This document shows positions 6,815-15,243 of a stretch of 38,215 bases of DNA, piece after piece. Made by a program: the position numbers and the translations under genes. Below the pieces are notes generated by a model. It did not search any database. It was not told the DNA's origin and saw nothing but the letters and a program-made list of their open reading frames with translations. The first letter of the stretch is position 1. The number at the start of each line of letters is the position of its first letter. Source of the stretch: Bryobacterales bacterium (GTDB lineage: Bacteria > Acidobacteriota > Terriglobia > Bryobacterales > Bryobacteraceae); NCBI GenBank assembly GCA_003163855.1, contig PLRJ01000182.1, positions 11,703-49,917 on the forward strand. The letters are read 5' to 3'.

Positions 6815-6843
6815 TTGCGCAGTTCCTATTGACGCGCTAATAT
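6815..6843 (+). promoter_or_regulatory. sigma-70-type promoter of element B
   Basis: TTGCGC (6815-6820) and TAATAT (6838-6843) are separated by 17 bases, and AGTTC follows the -35 box as in element A. Predicted transcription starts at about 6850, three bases before the ATG of the small frame. Confidence 0.65.
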
Positions 6844-6852
6844 ACTGACCAG

Positions 6853-6948
6853 ATGAAAAAGCTCATAGAACAGATCGCCATCAATATTTCTCAGTGTTGT
6901 TGCATTTGCGGCGATGTGTTCGCTCGTGAGGGTACCGTTCTCATCTAA
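6853..6948 (+). CDS. possible 31-residue cysteine-rich leader peptide of element B
   Basis: ATG 6853 to TAA 6946 encodes a peptide starting MKKLIEQIAINIS, then QCCCICGDVFA, ending REGTVLI. The four cysteine codons lie at 6895-6903 and 6907-6909, about 15 bases before CGTGAGGG, the strand that can compete with the terminator. The frame matches that of element A at both ends, with an in-frame length difference of eight codons. Amino-acid-run leader peptides before attenuators look like this, but element A lacks the cysteines. Confidence 0.4.
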   Translation: MKKLIEQIAINISQCCCICGDVFAREGTVLI

Positions 6949-6978
6949 GACTTATATTCTAAGTTCCGAGATCCCGAA

Positions 6979-7013
6979 GCCCTCGCTTATCAGTGAGGGC
7001 TTTTTGTTTTTTT
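6979..7013 (+). terminator. intrinsic terminator of element B
   Basis: The stem GCCCTCGC/GTGAGGGC (6979-6986 and 6993-7000) includes one G-T pair, has loop TTATCA, and is followed by TTTTTGTTTTTTT. The remaining bases to 7139 hold only a short hairpin (GAGGC/GCCTC near 7051-7063). Confidence 0.88.
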
Positions 7014-7139
7014 GCAAATGGATCTTAGTTTCCGTTCCTGACGGTTGAAGAGGCTTCGCCTCATTAGCCCAGTAGTTTTTCTAACAAAATACAGGATGCA
7101 TCAGAAGTACAATTTGACCGTTGATTACATAACTCCTCG

Positions 7140-10100
7140 ATGAGACACAAATACCAGAATCTTACCTTCGCGAAGTTTGCCGTCTTTAGCTTGATGGCGA
7201 CCGGCCTGGCTTTCGCCCAGCAAGCCCAAATAACCGGACGCGTGACCGACCCTACCGGGGCCGTCGTGCCTGAAGTCAGAGTCACCGCGACCAACACAGC
7301 CACCGACGTCACGCGCGACACCACGACAAATAGCCTCGGTTACTACACGGTGGGGCTACTGACACCGGGCAATTACAGGATCGCCTTAGCAAAAGCCGGC
7401 TTTCGCACTCTGGAGCAGACCGGCATTGTGCTGGAGGTAGACCAGCACGCAACGCTCGATTTCAAGATGGAGGTCGGGCAGTTGAACCAGACGGTAAGCG
7501 TGGAGGCCGCTGCTCCTTTGGTGGACAGCACGGAGGTCAGCGTGGGACAGGTCATAAGCAACACGCAGGTAGTGGAGATGCCGCTGAATGGCCGCAATTA
7601 CGTCAGCTTGGGCTTGCTCTCAGGAGGCACGGTTGAACCGATCTCCGGCAGCCGTGAGCAAGGCTTCAGTTCGGGCGGACAGCGCCTTTCGGCGAACAAC
7701 TTTCTGCTGGATGGCGTCGACAACAACAGCTACGAACTGGCCGACGCCGGCCGCATGTCCGGCATGGTAGCGCCTTCCATTGACGCTATTCAGGAATTCA
7801 AGGTGGAAACCAACTCTTATTCGGCGGAATACGGGCGTGGCACCGGCGCAACCGTCAACGTGACCATCAAATCCGGCACGAACGACATCCACGGGGCGGC
7901 CTTCGAGTTTCTGCGCAATTACGACTTGGACGCAAAGAACTTCTTCGCCACTACCAGGCCGCAATACCAGCGCAATCAATACGGATTTGACGCTGGCGGA
8001 CCCATTATTAAGAACAAGCTTTTCATCTTCGGTGATTGGGAAGGAACCAAGGTTCGCCAAGCGCAAAGCACAGAGGACACTATCCCGACGGCCTTGGAGC
8101 GGAGCGGTATCTTTTCGCAAGAGAGTAAAACCCTTAAGGATCCGGTTAAAGGAGCCGCGCCTTTTGTCGGCAACGTAATTCCAGCGAGCATGATCGATCC
8201 CCTTGCCGCCAAATTGATTAATCTGTATCCGGCAACGCAGACCGGAACCCTTGCCAGCAACTATCTATATACCGGGCCGAATGACGAGAACGATATCCGC
8301 TGGGACACGCGCGTGGACTACACAATCCGGGAGAAAGACAGCATTTACGGCCGTGTGACACATTATGGAGTAACGATTCCAGGCATTCTGAACCTGCCGC
8401 CGCCGGCCTTCGGCGCCAATGCATACGACGAAAAAATAAGTGCTTGGAACGACTCGGGCGGCTGGACACATATTTTCTCCCCATCGCTGCTGGCTATTTC
8501 GCGCTTTTCCTGGTCGTACAATCAGTTTGCGCGTGCCAACCCCGCCGTGGCGGGAAAAGCAAACCTTAACGCCGAGTACGGTATCCCCGGCGGCGATGAC
8601 AGTATCCCGGGTGGCATGTCAGCTTTCAGCATCACGGGTTACACACAGTTGGGCATCGGCGCCAACAACCCAACGGTGCGGAATTCCCAGACCAAACAGT
8701 TCATTACCGATTTCGATTGGAACCGCGGCGCGCAGCACATTCTGTTCGGCGTCAACCTGATCCGCATTCAGAACAACATCCTCAACGACAACTCGACTAT
8801 CGGCAACTGGAACTTCAACGGCCAATACACCGGCGACGGCATGGCTGATTTTCTGCTGGGTTACGCCAGCGGATGGACCGGGTCGACCATTGAACAAGTG
8901 AATCTGCGCGGGTGGTTACCCGCGGCTTATATACAGGACGATTGGAAGATTAATTCACGGCTGACTCTTGACCTGGGGATGAGATATGAGGTCGGCCTGC
9001 CGTTCTACGACACCCAGAATCGAATGGCAAACGTCAGCCTTATAAATCCCACGACCGCAACCATGATACTGGCCAGCAACAGCGGCGGGTATGGTGGGCG
9101 TTCGCTGGTGAACGTCGATAGAAACGGTTGGGAGCCGCGAATTGGCTTGGCGTATCAGGTCGATTCCAAAACCGTGGTCCGAACGGGCTATGGAATTTAT
9201 CGCACTTATTTCGAGCCTATGGGCGACGCGCAATTCATCAGCAACAATCCGCCGTTTGCTTATACGGTGGCGCTTACCGGAAGCCAGACCACGCCTGCTC
9301 TTATCCTGTCGCAAGGGCCGCCTGCAGGGGCGGTTTCACTCGCGCACGCCACCGGATTGACGTTCGCGGAGTATCCTACGAATCCCAAGCGCGCCTATGC
9401 GCAGCAGTGGAATTTCAACGTACAGCGTGAATTTGCCCAAAACTGGATGCTGCAAGTTGGCTATTCCGGCGAAAAGGGAGTGCATTTGATCAACCGGTAC
9501 GATGGCAACTTTGCGCCGCCGGAAGCGGGCAACATCAATGCAAACCGCCCCATACAAAGCGCCATCATTCCTCCAACCAATCAAGTGGTCTCGCCGCTTG
9601 GCGGCATCAATTATTACCCATTCACCGGCAACTCGAATTACCAGGCGATGGTGGTGCAGTTGGAGAAGCGCTTCTCCCAGGGACTGACAATCACATCCGC
9701 CTATACCTGGTCCAAAGCGATCGGCGATGTCTGCTCCGACGCCGCTGACGGCAGTTCGCCAAACTGCGGCTTCCAGGATCCGTATGATATGCGCGCCGAG
9801 AAAGCTCTTGATAATCAGAACGAAGGCCAGCGCTTTGTAGCCAGCGTGCTCTACGATATCCCCTACGGGCACGGCCGCAAATACGGATCGCAGCTGAATC
9901 GTGTCGTGAACACTTTCCTGGGTGACTGGCAAATCGGCGGCATTCTTACGCGTCACTCAGGGCTGCCGTACACGATCGTCGATAGCGGAAATCCAGCGAA
10001 CACTGGCAGCATCACCATCGAATCGCGGCCGAACGTGGTGGGGAATCCATATTCAGTACCGTGGACGGTGCAAGAAGCGTTTAACACCGCTGCATTTGCG

Positions 10101-10364
10101 ACCCAGCCGCTGTACACATACGGCAGCCTGGGCCGGAACACCATGTCGATGCCCTACGTGGGGAATCTCGACCTCATCCTCGCTAAGGTATTCAGCATCA
10201 CCGAACGTATTCGCCTGCAGGGCCGGTTCGAGGTGTTCAATTCAACTAACACGCCTCCGTTCACGACCGCCCCCGGAGCGACGCTCGGCACCAACAGCTT
10301 CGGCGTCACCAGCGCCGCCGGTGCCCCTCGTCAGTTACAGTTCGGCTTGAAAGCGTTGTTCTAA
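7140..10364 (+). CDS. Oar-like TonB-dependent receptor with carboxypeptidase-regulatory domain
   Basis: The 1074-residue protein starts with a signal peptide (cleavage probably after AFA, residue 26). It continues with a carboxypeptidase-regulatory-like domain at about residues 30-110 (ITGRVTDPTGAVVPEVRV...GYYTVGLLTPGNYRI...GF). A plug-like region follows (EMPLNGRNYVSLGLLSGG, then FLLDGVDNNSYE and a SGTNDIHGAAFEFLRN stretch near 245-265), then a large outer-membrane beta-barrel ending in phenylalanine. The family is greatly expanded in acidobacteria and is thought to take up oligosaccharides or other large ligands; the ligand here is unknown. No clear TonB box or Shine-Dalgarno site is seen. 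Element B lies just upstream. The stop is 32 bases from the convergent beta-helix gene. Confidence 0.92.
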   Translation: MRHKYQNLTFAKFAVFSLMATGLAFAQQAQITGRVTDPTGAVVPEVRVTATNTATDVTRDTTTNSLGYYTVGLLTPGNYRIALAKAGFRTLEQTGIVLEVDQHATLDFKMEVGQLNQTVSVEAAAPLVDSTEVSVGQVISNTQVVEMPLNGRNYVSLGLLSGGTVEPISGSREQGFSSGGQRLSANNFLLDGVDNNSYELADAGRMSGMVAPSIDAIQEFKVETNSYSAEYGRGTGATVNVTIKSGTNDIHGAAFEFLRNYDLDAKNFFATTRPQYQRNQYGFDAGGPIIKNKLFIFGDWEGTKVRQAQSTEDTIPTALERSGIFSQESKTLKDPVKGAAPFVGNVIPASMIDPLAAKLINLYPATQTGTLASNYLYTGPNDENDIRWDTRVDYTIREKDSIYGRVTHYGVTIPGILNLPPPAFGANAYDEKISAWNDSGGWTHIFSPSLLAISRFSWSYNQFARANPAVAGKANLNAEYGIPGGDDSIPGGMSAFSITGYTQLGIGANNPTVRNSQTKQFITDFDWNRGAQHILFGVNLIRIQNNILNDNSTIGNWNFNGQYTGDGMADFLLGYASGWTGSTIEQVNLRGWLPAAYIQDDWKINSRLTLDLGMRYEVGLPFYDTQNRMANVSLINPTTATMILASNSGGYGGRSLVNVDRNGWEPRIGLAYQVDSKTVVRTGYGIYRTYFEPMGDAQFISNNPPFAYTVALTGSQTTPALILSQGPPAGAVSLAHATGLTFAEYPTNPKRAYAQQWNFNVQREFAQNWMLQVGYSGEKGVHLINRYDGNFAPPEAGNINANRPIQSAIIPPTNQVVSPLGGINYYPFTGNSNYQAMVVQLEKRFSQGLTITSAYTWSKAIGDVCSDAADGSSPNCGFQDPYDMRAEKALDNQNEGQRFVASVLYDIPYGHGRKYGSQLNRVVNTFLGDWQIGGILTRHSGLPYTIVDSGNPANTGSITIESRPNVVGNPYSVPWTVQEAFNTAAFATQPLYTYGSLGRNTMSMPYVGNLDLILAKVFSITERIRLQGRFEVFNSTNTPPFTTAPGATLGTNSFGVTSAAGAPRQLQFGLKALF

Positions 10365-10396
10365 GCAGGGCTGCCTGAACTGAACCCAAGTTATCC

Positions 10397-13267
10397 CTAC
10401 GGCAAACTGCTGGTGGCCGGTGCAATCCCCACCAAGGCCGGGCCAATCGGCCCTGCCGTTGCCATCTTAAAGTTGTCTAGAAATATGCTGCCGCCTGCTA
10501 CTTGACCGTGTCCGTATGAGTCGTTACCCAAGGTGGCACTACTGACACCCACATTTCCAGACGTGTCCAAGGTATAGTTGCTGCCTACACTGATGCCGTT
10601 ACACCAGATCTGCCCTCCGCCGCCATACGCTGCCACCTTGAAGGCAACTTCTATATAGTTCCAGGCGCCCATGGCGAAAGGCATTGGCGATGGCGGCACT
10701 ATCATGCTGCCAGCATAGAATTGCACCGCCGCAACGTTTCCATTTCCGTCCGTTTCGAGGGCAACATTAGCGCCGCGCGCCGGCGCTTGAAAAATGAGGA
10801 ACGAATCATTCGGGCGCAGGCCTCCCAACGGTACATAAATGTAGAACCTGAAATAAAGTGTCTGCCCTAAAGCCATGGGCGCAAACGACTCGGTTACTCC
10901 GCCGCGATTATCGGCACCTCCGCCGGTCAATTGTAACGAGTATGTCCCTGAATTTGAAAAGGCGCTTGTCAAACTCATTTTTGTACCGTCGGTCGCCGGC
11001 TGGTAAACGCTCGACCAATCTGAGAGGCCTGGAATCTCCATACCACTCGCGAAAACGCAGGCACCCGCACAGGTCTCCTGGGCACTCAAGGGAGTCCAGC
11101 CCACCTGTCCGCTCCCCATCGAGCCGCCATAGACAGCACTGAGTTCCGCATACGTGGAAATACTGCCGCTTCCCACCCAGTAAATCCAATTAGCCGTCTC
11201 CTGGCCGAAAGTATTAGCGAGATACACATTTCCTGTCCCGTGAATTCCATCGTTGTTCGCCCCGGCATCAACGTAAAAGTCAATCCCATCTGAGTTCACG
11301 ATGATATTGTGCTGGAACGTGTTTTGATTGAACTGAGTCTCGCCCCCTCCTTGGTAGGCACCCACTTTCAGCCCCATACCTTTGCTGCCCCAGGAAGTGT
11401 TATTCTCCACAACATTACCCGAAGCTGGAACGCCAAAGGAGGCGTAACAAGTTATGTTGGCGCTGTTTGGCGCCAAACCGTTTGAATAAGCGACATTATC
11501 AGCCATCACTGAGTTGGTATTCTTCTCCAGAAACAGACCGTGCGCGGCATTGTTGAATGCTGTGTTGCTTTGCATGGTGGAGTAGCTGACCGTGTCCATC
11601 CAGATACCACTGCCTTGAGACTCGGTTCCTCCGACGACTCCGTTATTACTGGAGGTGTTTTGTTGCACCAGATCATAGTTGGGGCTGCCGCTATTGTCAT
11701 ACAGATATATGCCAGCCATAAATTGAAAGTTGCCGCTATTCTGCGGGTTGTAGGCATTTCCAAAAACTGTGTTGCCCTGAATGGTGACATGGGCGTGGCC
11801 GGATGAAATCTCGATGCCCGACGATCCGTTCAACGAAATTGTATTATTGCTGATCGAAAGCTGACTCACTTTTGATCCCGAAACTCCAATGGCAAAAACT
11901 CCGAACTGATAACCGCCCGTAATGAGTCCGCCGGTGATGGTGTCGCCGGACGTATTCACAATATGCACAACGTCCGAGTTCGCGATGCGGAAGTCAATTC
12001 CGCTAACTACAACATTGCTGCCGCTGCCGTACTGACCCAGCAGCAGCCCGTAGTCTCTTTGCGCTGCTTCCACATTGGAAGGCGGAACTGAGGGATTGTA
12101 AACATAGAGAACTCCCTGGCTCCAACTCCACTGACCGGGCGCCGAAAGAAGTGCTGGGCTCGCCATTGCTGTGCCCAGGGCTCCAGATAGAAACACGACA
12201 TTGGGCTGTTGCGGGAGATTCGCGTACCAGACCTGACTCGGCGCCGCCGCTGAGAGACTGCCGATCGGTCCCACCAGGGAGATCTTGAAATCGTCCAGAT
12301 AAATGCTTCCTCCGGCCACTTGGCCGTGTCCAAATGAGTCGTTTCCCAGCGTCGCGCTGTTCACACCCTTGCTGCTCATAGTGTTCAGCGTATAGTTGCC
12401 TCCCAGCGGCAAGCCATTCAACCAGACTGCGCCGCCCCCATCGGAATATCCTACTTTGTACCCCACATCGAAGTAGTTCCATGCCCCCATGACAAAAGAG
12501 ACAGGCGTTTCAGGCAAAATTGAACCTCCAACTGAGTAAAACTGGACGCCGCTGATATTTCCGTTTCCATCTGTGGAAAGAGAAAGATTCGAACCTCTGG
12601 CTGGCACCTGAAAAATAAGGAAGTGATCGTTTGGCTTGAGAGCACCTGGTGGAATGTAGATGTAAAATCTGAAATAGAGACTGGTTTCGGAAGCCATGCC
12701 GGCAAAGAACTCGGTAAAGCCTCCGCGATTGTCTAGCCCGGTTCCAGTCAATTGTGCGGAATAGGAACCGGAGTTTGCCAGGCTGCTTGTCTGTGTGACT
12801 GATGTGCCATCCACTGCGGGCGCATACAGTTGCGACCAGTCTGCAAATATAGGCGTCTCCATTCCGCTGTCGAAGACACACTGGTAACTACAGGCTTCCT
12901 GGCCTCCCGCGCTAGCCACTCTATTCCATTGGGACACCACATTGGCGCCACTGATCACCGGATTCGCGCCGCTTCCATAGGCCGAAATCGTAATCGGATT
13001 TGCCGCTGAACCGGAGGAGGGCGGAATCAGTTGTTCGCGCCAAATGCCCCCTCGCTGAAACAGAATAGAATCACCGGGATTAAAGGCGCCCGTGTTGACC
13101 CTGGCAACAGATTGCCAGGGACTGCTGGCGCTACTTCCCGGGTTCGAGTCACTGCCCGAGTTCGATACATAGTAAGTACTGGCAGCCGCCGGTACAAATG
13201 GCAAAATCGCAAAGGCCGCCGCTGCGCTCGCAGCGCGAGCGACGCATTTGTATACAGCTTTTAGCAT
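10397..13267 (-). CDS. exported parallel beta-helix protein with a duplicated beta-rich domain
   Basis: The 956-residue protein has a signal peptide (to about residue 29) followed by YYVSNSGSDSNPGS, a typical opening of right-handed beta-helix surface proteins. Residues about 420-690 hold the coil repeats (for example ISNNTISLNGSSGIEIS and IQGNTVFGN). Two copies of a domain of about 205 residues, at 130-336 and 737-942, flank the helix. Both contain YFRFYIY, FLIFQ.PARG, MGAWNY and ATLGNDS.GHGQVAGGSI. They resemble the beta-sandwich modules of polysaccharide-binding or -degrading proteins, but no catalytic residues can be named. The protein is probably secreted or surface-bound and may bind or cleave a polysaccharide. 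It is transcribed away from the unknown membrane gene at 13445. Confidence 0.85.
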   Translation of the reverse strand: MLKAVYKCVARAASAAAAFAILPFVPAAASTYYVSNSGSDSNPGSSASSPWQSVARVNTGAFNPGDSILFQRGGIWREQLIPPSSGSAANPITISAYGSGANPVISGANVVSQWNRVASAGGQEACSYQCVFDSGMETPIFADWSQLYAPAVDGTSVTQTSSLANSGSYSAQLTGTGLDNRGGFTEFFAGMASETSLYFRFYIYIPPGALKPNDHFLIFQVPARGSNLSLSTDGNGNISGVQFYSVGGSILPETPVSFVMGAWNYFDVGYKVGYSDGGGAVWLNGLPLGGNYTLNTMSSKGVNSATLGNDSFGHGQVAGGSIYLDDFKISLVGPIGSLSAAAPSQVWYANLPQQPNVVFLSGALGTAMASPALLSAPGQWSWSQGVLYVYNPSVPPSNVEAAQRDYGLLLGQYGSGSNVVVSGIDFRIANSDVVHIVNTSGDTITGGLITGGYQFGVFAIGVSGSKVSQLSISNNTISLNGSSGIEISSGHAHVTIQGNTVFGNAYNPQNSGNFQFMAGIYLYDNSGSPNYDLVQQNTSSNNGVVGGTESQGSGIWMDTVSYSTMQSNTAFNNAAHGLFLEKNTNSVMADNVAYSNGLAPNSANITCYASFGVPASGNVVENNTSWGSKGMGLKVGAYQGGGETQFNQNTFQHNIIVNSDGIDFYVDAGANNDGIHGTGNVYLANTFGQETANWIYWVGSGSISTYAELSAVYGGSMGSGQVGWTPLSAQETCAGACVFASGMEIPGLSDWSSVYQPATDGTKMSLTSAFSNSGTYSLQLTGGGADNRGGVTESFAPMALGQTLYFRFYIYVPLGGLRPNDSFLIFQAPARGANVALETDGNGNVAAVQFYAGSMIVPPSPMPFAMGAWNYIEVAFKVAAYGGGGQIWCNGISVGSNYTLDTSGNVGVSSATLGNDSYGHGQVAGGSIFLDNFKMATAGPIGPALVGIAPATSSLP

Positions 13268-13444
13268 TTAACTCCCGTTAGGTTGATTAAATTGCTTATC
13301 GGCTTTTTCTGATAGTCTTTAGGGCACTCTTGCGAAACATCGGCTTAAATCGTGCGAATCCCACAAGGACTCGCAGCGGAAAATGTTTAGCATTTTGTTC
13401 GCAAAATTTCGCTTAAGCATATGAACCCGGAGGAAGTGAAACCG

Positions 13445-14539
13445 ATGAACCAAGGCTTTGCAGAATCGCGAATACCGGTAGCAACCGGCGAAGGCCCAGA
13501 ATTCTCTCACGTTTACCCGCTCTACAGTGTTGCGGCTATCACGTTTGCCGCTTTCATGGGAGCGCCCATTGGCGCGGCCTGGCTGATGGCTATAAACTAT
13601 CGCCGCACCGGACAACCGGATAAAGCTTCAACAAGCCTGTGGGCCGGATTCGGCGCAACCATGCTTGCGCTTGTGATTGGATACCTTGTGCCGCAGAATA
13701 TGGTTTTTCCACTGGGAATCGGTGTATTATTCGGCACGCGGGGTGTGGCTCAGTCGCTGCAAGGTCCCTTGCTCGATAAGCATCTTCGTGAGGGCGGAGC
13801 GTTTGAGTCGAAGTGGAAAGTATTCGGAGTCGGTCTCATCTTCCTCGTTGTTTATTGTGCGGCTATCTTTGGGGTCAGCTATGGCGTAGACTACTTGGCG
13901 GCTATAAATTCCCGGATAACCGTCGGCACGCACTGTCAAATCTATTACAAGGATGGTGCTTCCAGGCAAGATGCGGAAGCCCTGGGTAAGGCTCTTCAGC
14001 AGATTGGCTTCGCCACTGACAGACCTGCAGGCGTGAGGCTGACGAAGAAAGATGGCAAGACCGCTGTTTCGTTTGTCGTGAAGGAAGGCTTCTGGGATCA
14101 GCCGGGAACGGCCGACTCTTTTGAAGAAATAGGGCGTGAGATTGCCCCGGCCATTGGTGGCTTCCCTATCACGGTGCGGCTGGTAACTGCGCACTGGGAT
14201 ACAAAGAAAGAATTGACGGTCGGTAAGGTCTCTACGGCCTCGCACCTTGAGCTTTATTACTACGGGAGTGCTACTGAGTCCGATGCTAACGCGCTAGCGA
14301 AGGCCTTAGAAGCGGAGGGAATGGGTTCCGACCACAGGGTAAGTGTGTTTCTGACGAAAGACGGCGGCCAGACAGTCATTACCTTTATCGTTCGCGATGG
14401 TTTGTGGGACGACCCGACGCAGATTGCCAATTATGAGGAGTTCGTCAAGGAGGTTGCTGCCTCCGTGGGAGGGTTGCCGGTGACGCTGCGCTTGGCGAAT
14501 ACCGCGACAGAAGTTAAGAAGGAATTGCAGGTGCGCTAG
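13445..14539 (+). CDS. unknown membrane protein with two copies of an approximately 100-residue domain
   Basis: I do not recognise this 364-residue protein. The N-terminal half has about four hydrophobic segments (roughly residues 27-50, 66-82, 84-100 and 127-148). The rest consists of two similar domains at 158-258 and 262-362. Each contains a cysteine- or leucine-bearing strand (HCQIYY, HLELYY), then DAEALGKAL or DANALAKAL, RLTKKDG or FLTKDGG, GFWDQP or GLWDDP, IGGFP or VGGLP, and KKELTVG or KKELQVR. The duplication and predicted alpha/beta pattern suggest a sensory or binding module facing the cytoplasm or periplasm. ATG 13445 is preferred because AGGAAG lies 8 bases before it; ATG 13421 would place that site inside the gene. 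It is divergent from the beta-helix gene. Confidence 0.8.
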   Translation: MNQGFAESRIPVATGEGPEFSHVYPLYSVAAITFAAFMGAPIGAAWLMAINYRRTGQPDKASTSLWAGFGATMLALVIGYLVPQNMVFPLGIGVLFGTRGVAQSLQGPLLDKHLREGGAFESKWKVFGVGLIFLVVYCAAIFGVSYGVDYLAAINSRITVGTHCQIYYKDGASRQDAEALGKALQQIGFATDRPAGVRLTKKDGKTAVSFVVKEGFWDQPGTADSFEEIGREIAPAIGGFPITVRLVTAHWDTKKELTVGKVSTASHLELYYYGSATESDANALAKALEAEGMGSDHRVSVFLTKDGGQTVITFIVRDGLWDDPTQIANYEEFVKEVAASVGGLPVTLRLANTATEVKKELQVR

Positions 14540-14578
14540 ATGGAGCAAGGCTGTTAGCAGGGAGACAACCCGCCAGCT

Positions 14579-15172
14579 TTAAGGCTTGCGGGTCATCTCA
14601 ACGTCGAGCGTGATGCTGACATCGTCGCCAACCATCATTCCGCCCCCGTCCAGCGTTTTGTTCCAAGTCAGGCCGAAATCCTTACGATTGATCTTGGTGG
14701 TGGCGCTTGCGCCAACGCGCTGCATCCCGTAAGGATCTTTCATCTCTGCGCTGGGCCCTTCCACCGTCAGAACCACTGGCTTGGTTACGCCGTGCATGGT
14801 AAGGTCACCCTTCACCATTAGTTTTCCGTCTTCTTTATAGGCGTTGGTGCTCTTGAACGTCATCGTTGGATACTTGGCAACGTCGAAAAAGTCGGGACTC
14901 TTTAAATGGCCATCGCGCTTCTCTTCGCGCGTAGTTACCGCCGAAACTTCGATGCTGGCGTCCACTTTGTCCGCTTCCGGCTTGGCAGGATCGAAGTAAA
15001 CCGTGCCGCTTACCTTGCCGAACTCACCGCGAACGGTGGAGATCATCATATGGCTGACAGCGAACTGCGCAGATGAGTGAGCAGAATCGATTTTGTATTC
15101 GTGCTGAGCGGTGGCAGGCAAAGCAACACTTAAAACGAAAACTAACGGCAGAATAAACTTCTTTATAGACAT
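14579..15172 (-). CDS. YceI family periplasmic protein
   Basis: The 197-residue protein begins with a signal peptide (MSIKKFILPLVFVLSVALPA, cut near AQ at 22-23). It then follows the YceI lipocalin-like pattern: IDSAHSSAQFAVSHMMISTVRGEFGKVSG, the strand FDVAKYPTMTFKST, GDLTMHGVTKPVVL and RKDFGLTWN near the C-terminus. YceI proteins form a beta-barrel that binds isoprenoid-type lipids such as ubiquinone precursors in the periplasm; the ligand here is not known. It converges on the unknown membrane gene, with 39 bases between stops, and is divergent from the GH125 gene across about 70 bases. The length is normal for the family. Confidence 0.93.
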   Translation of the reverse strand: MSIKKFILPLVFVLSVALPATAQHEYKIDSAHSSAQFAVSHMMISTVRGEFGKVSGTVYFDPAKPEADKVDASIEVSAVTTREEKRDGHLKSPDFFDVAKYPTMTFKSTNAYKEDGKLMVKGDLTMHGVTKPVVLTVEGPSAEMKDPYGMQRVGASATTKINRKDFGLTWNKTLDGGGMMVGDDVSITLDVEMTRKP

Positions 15173-15243
15173 ATACGGAAACGGCGCCTCAGAACTAAAT
15201 TACTTGTTGTAACGAATAATGTCAAGCGGAATAATTCTAATTC

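Larger units (their letters stand above)
6851..7013 (+). ncRNA. element B: small RNA or leader unit related to element A
   Basis: This unit of about 160 nt runs from the predicted start to the T-rich run at 7001-7013. It has the same order of parts as element A: start codon at the 5' end, GAGGGTACCGTTCTCATC, the ACTTA/TAAGT stem, the CCGAGAT lead-in and the terminator. It carries 24 extra bases in the middle. CGTGAGGG (6925-6932) can pair with the terminator arm CCCTCGC (6980-6986) through one G-T pair, so the alternative fold seen in A is kept despite the base change. The Oar-like receptor starts 127 bases after the terminator, so B could be its leader or an independent RNA. Confidence 0.6.
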
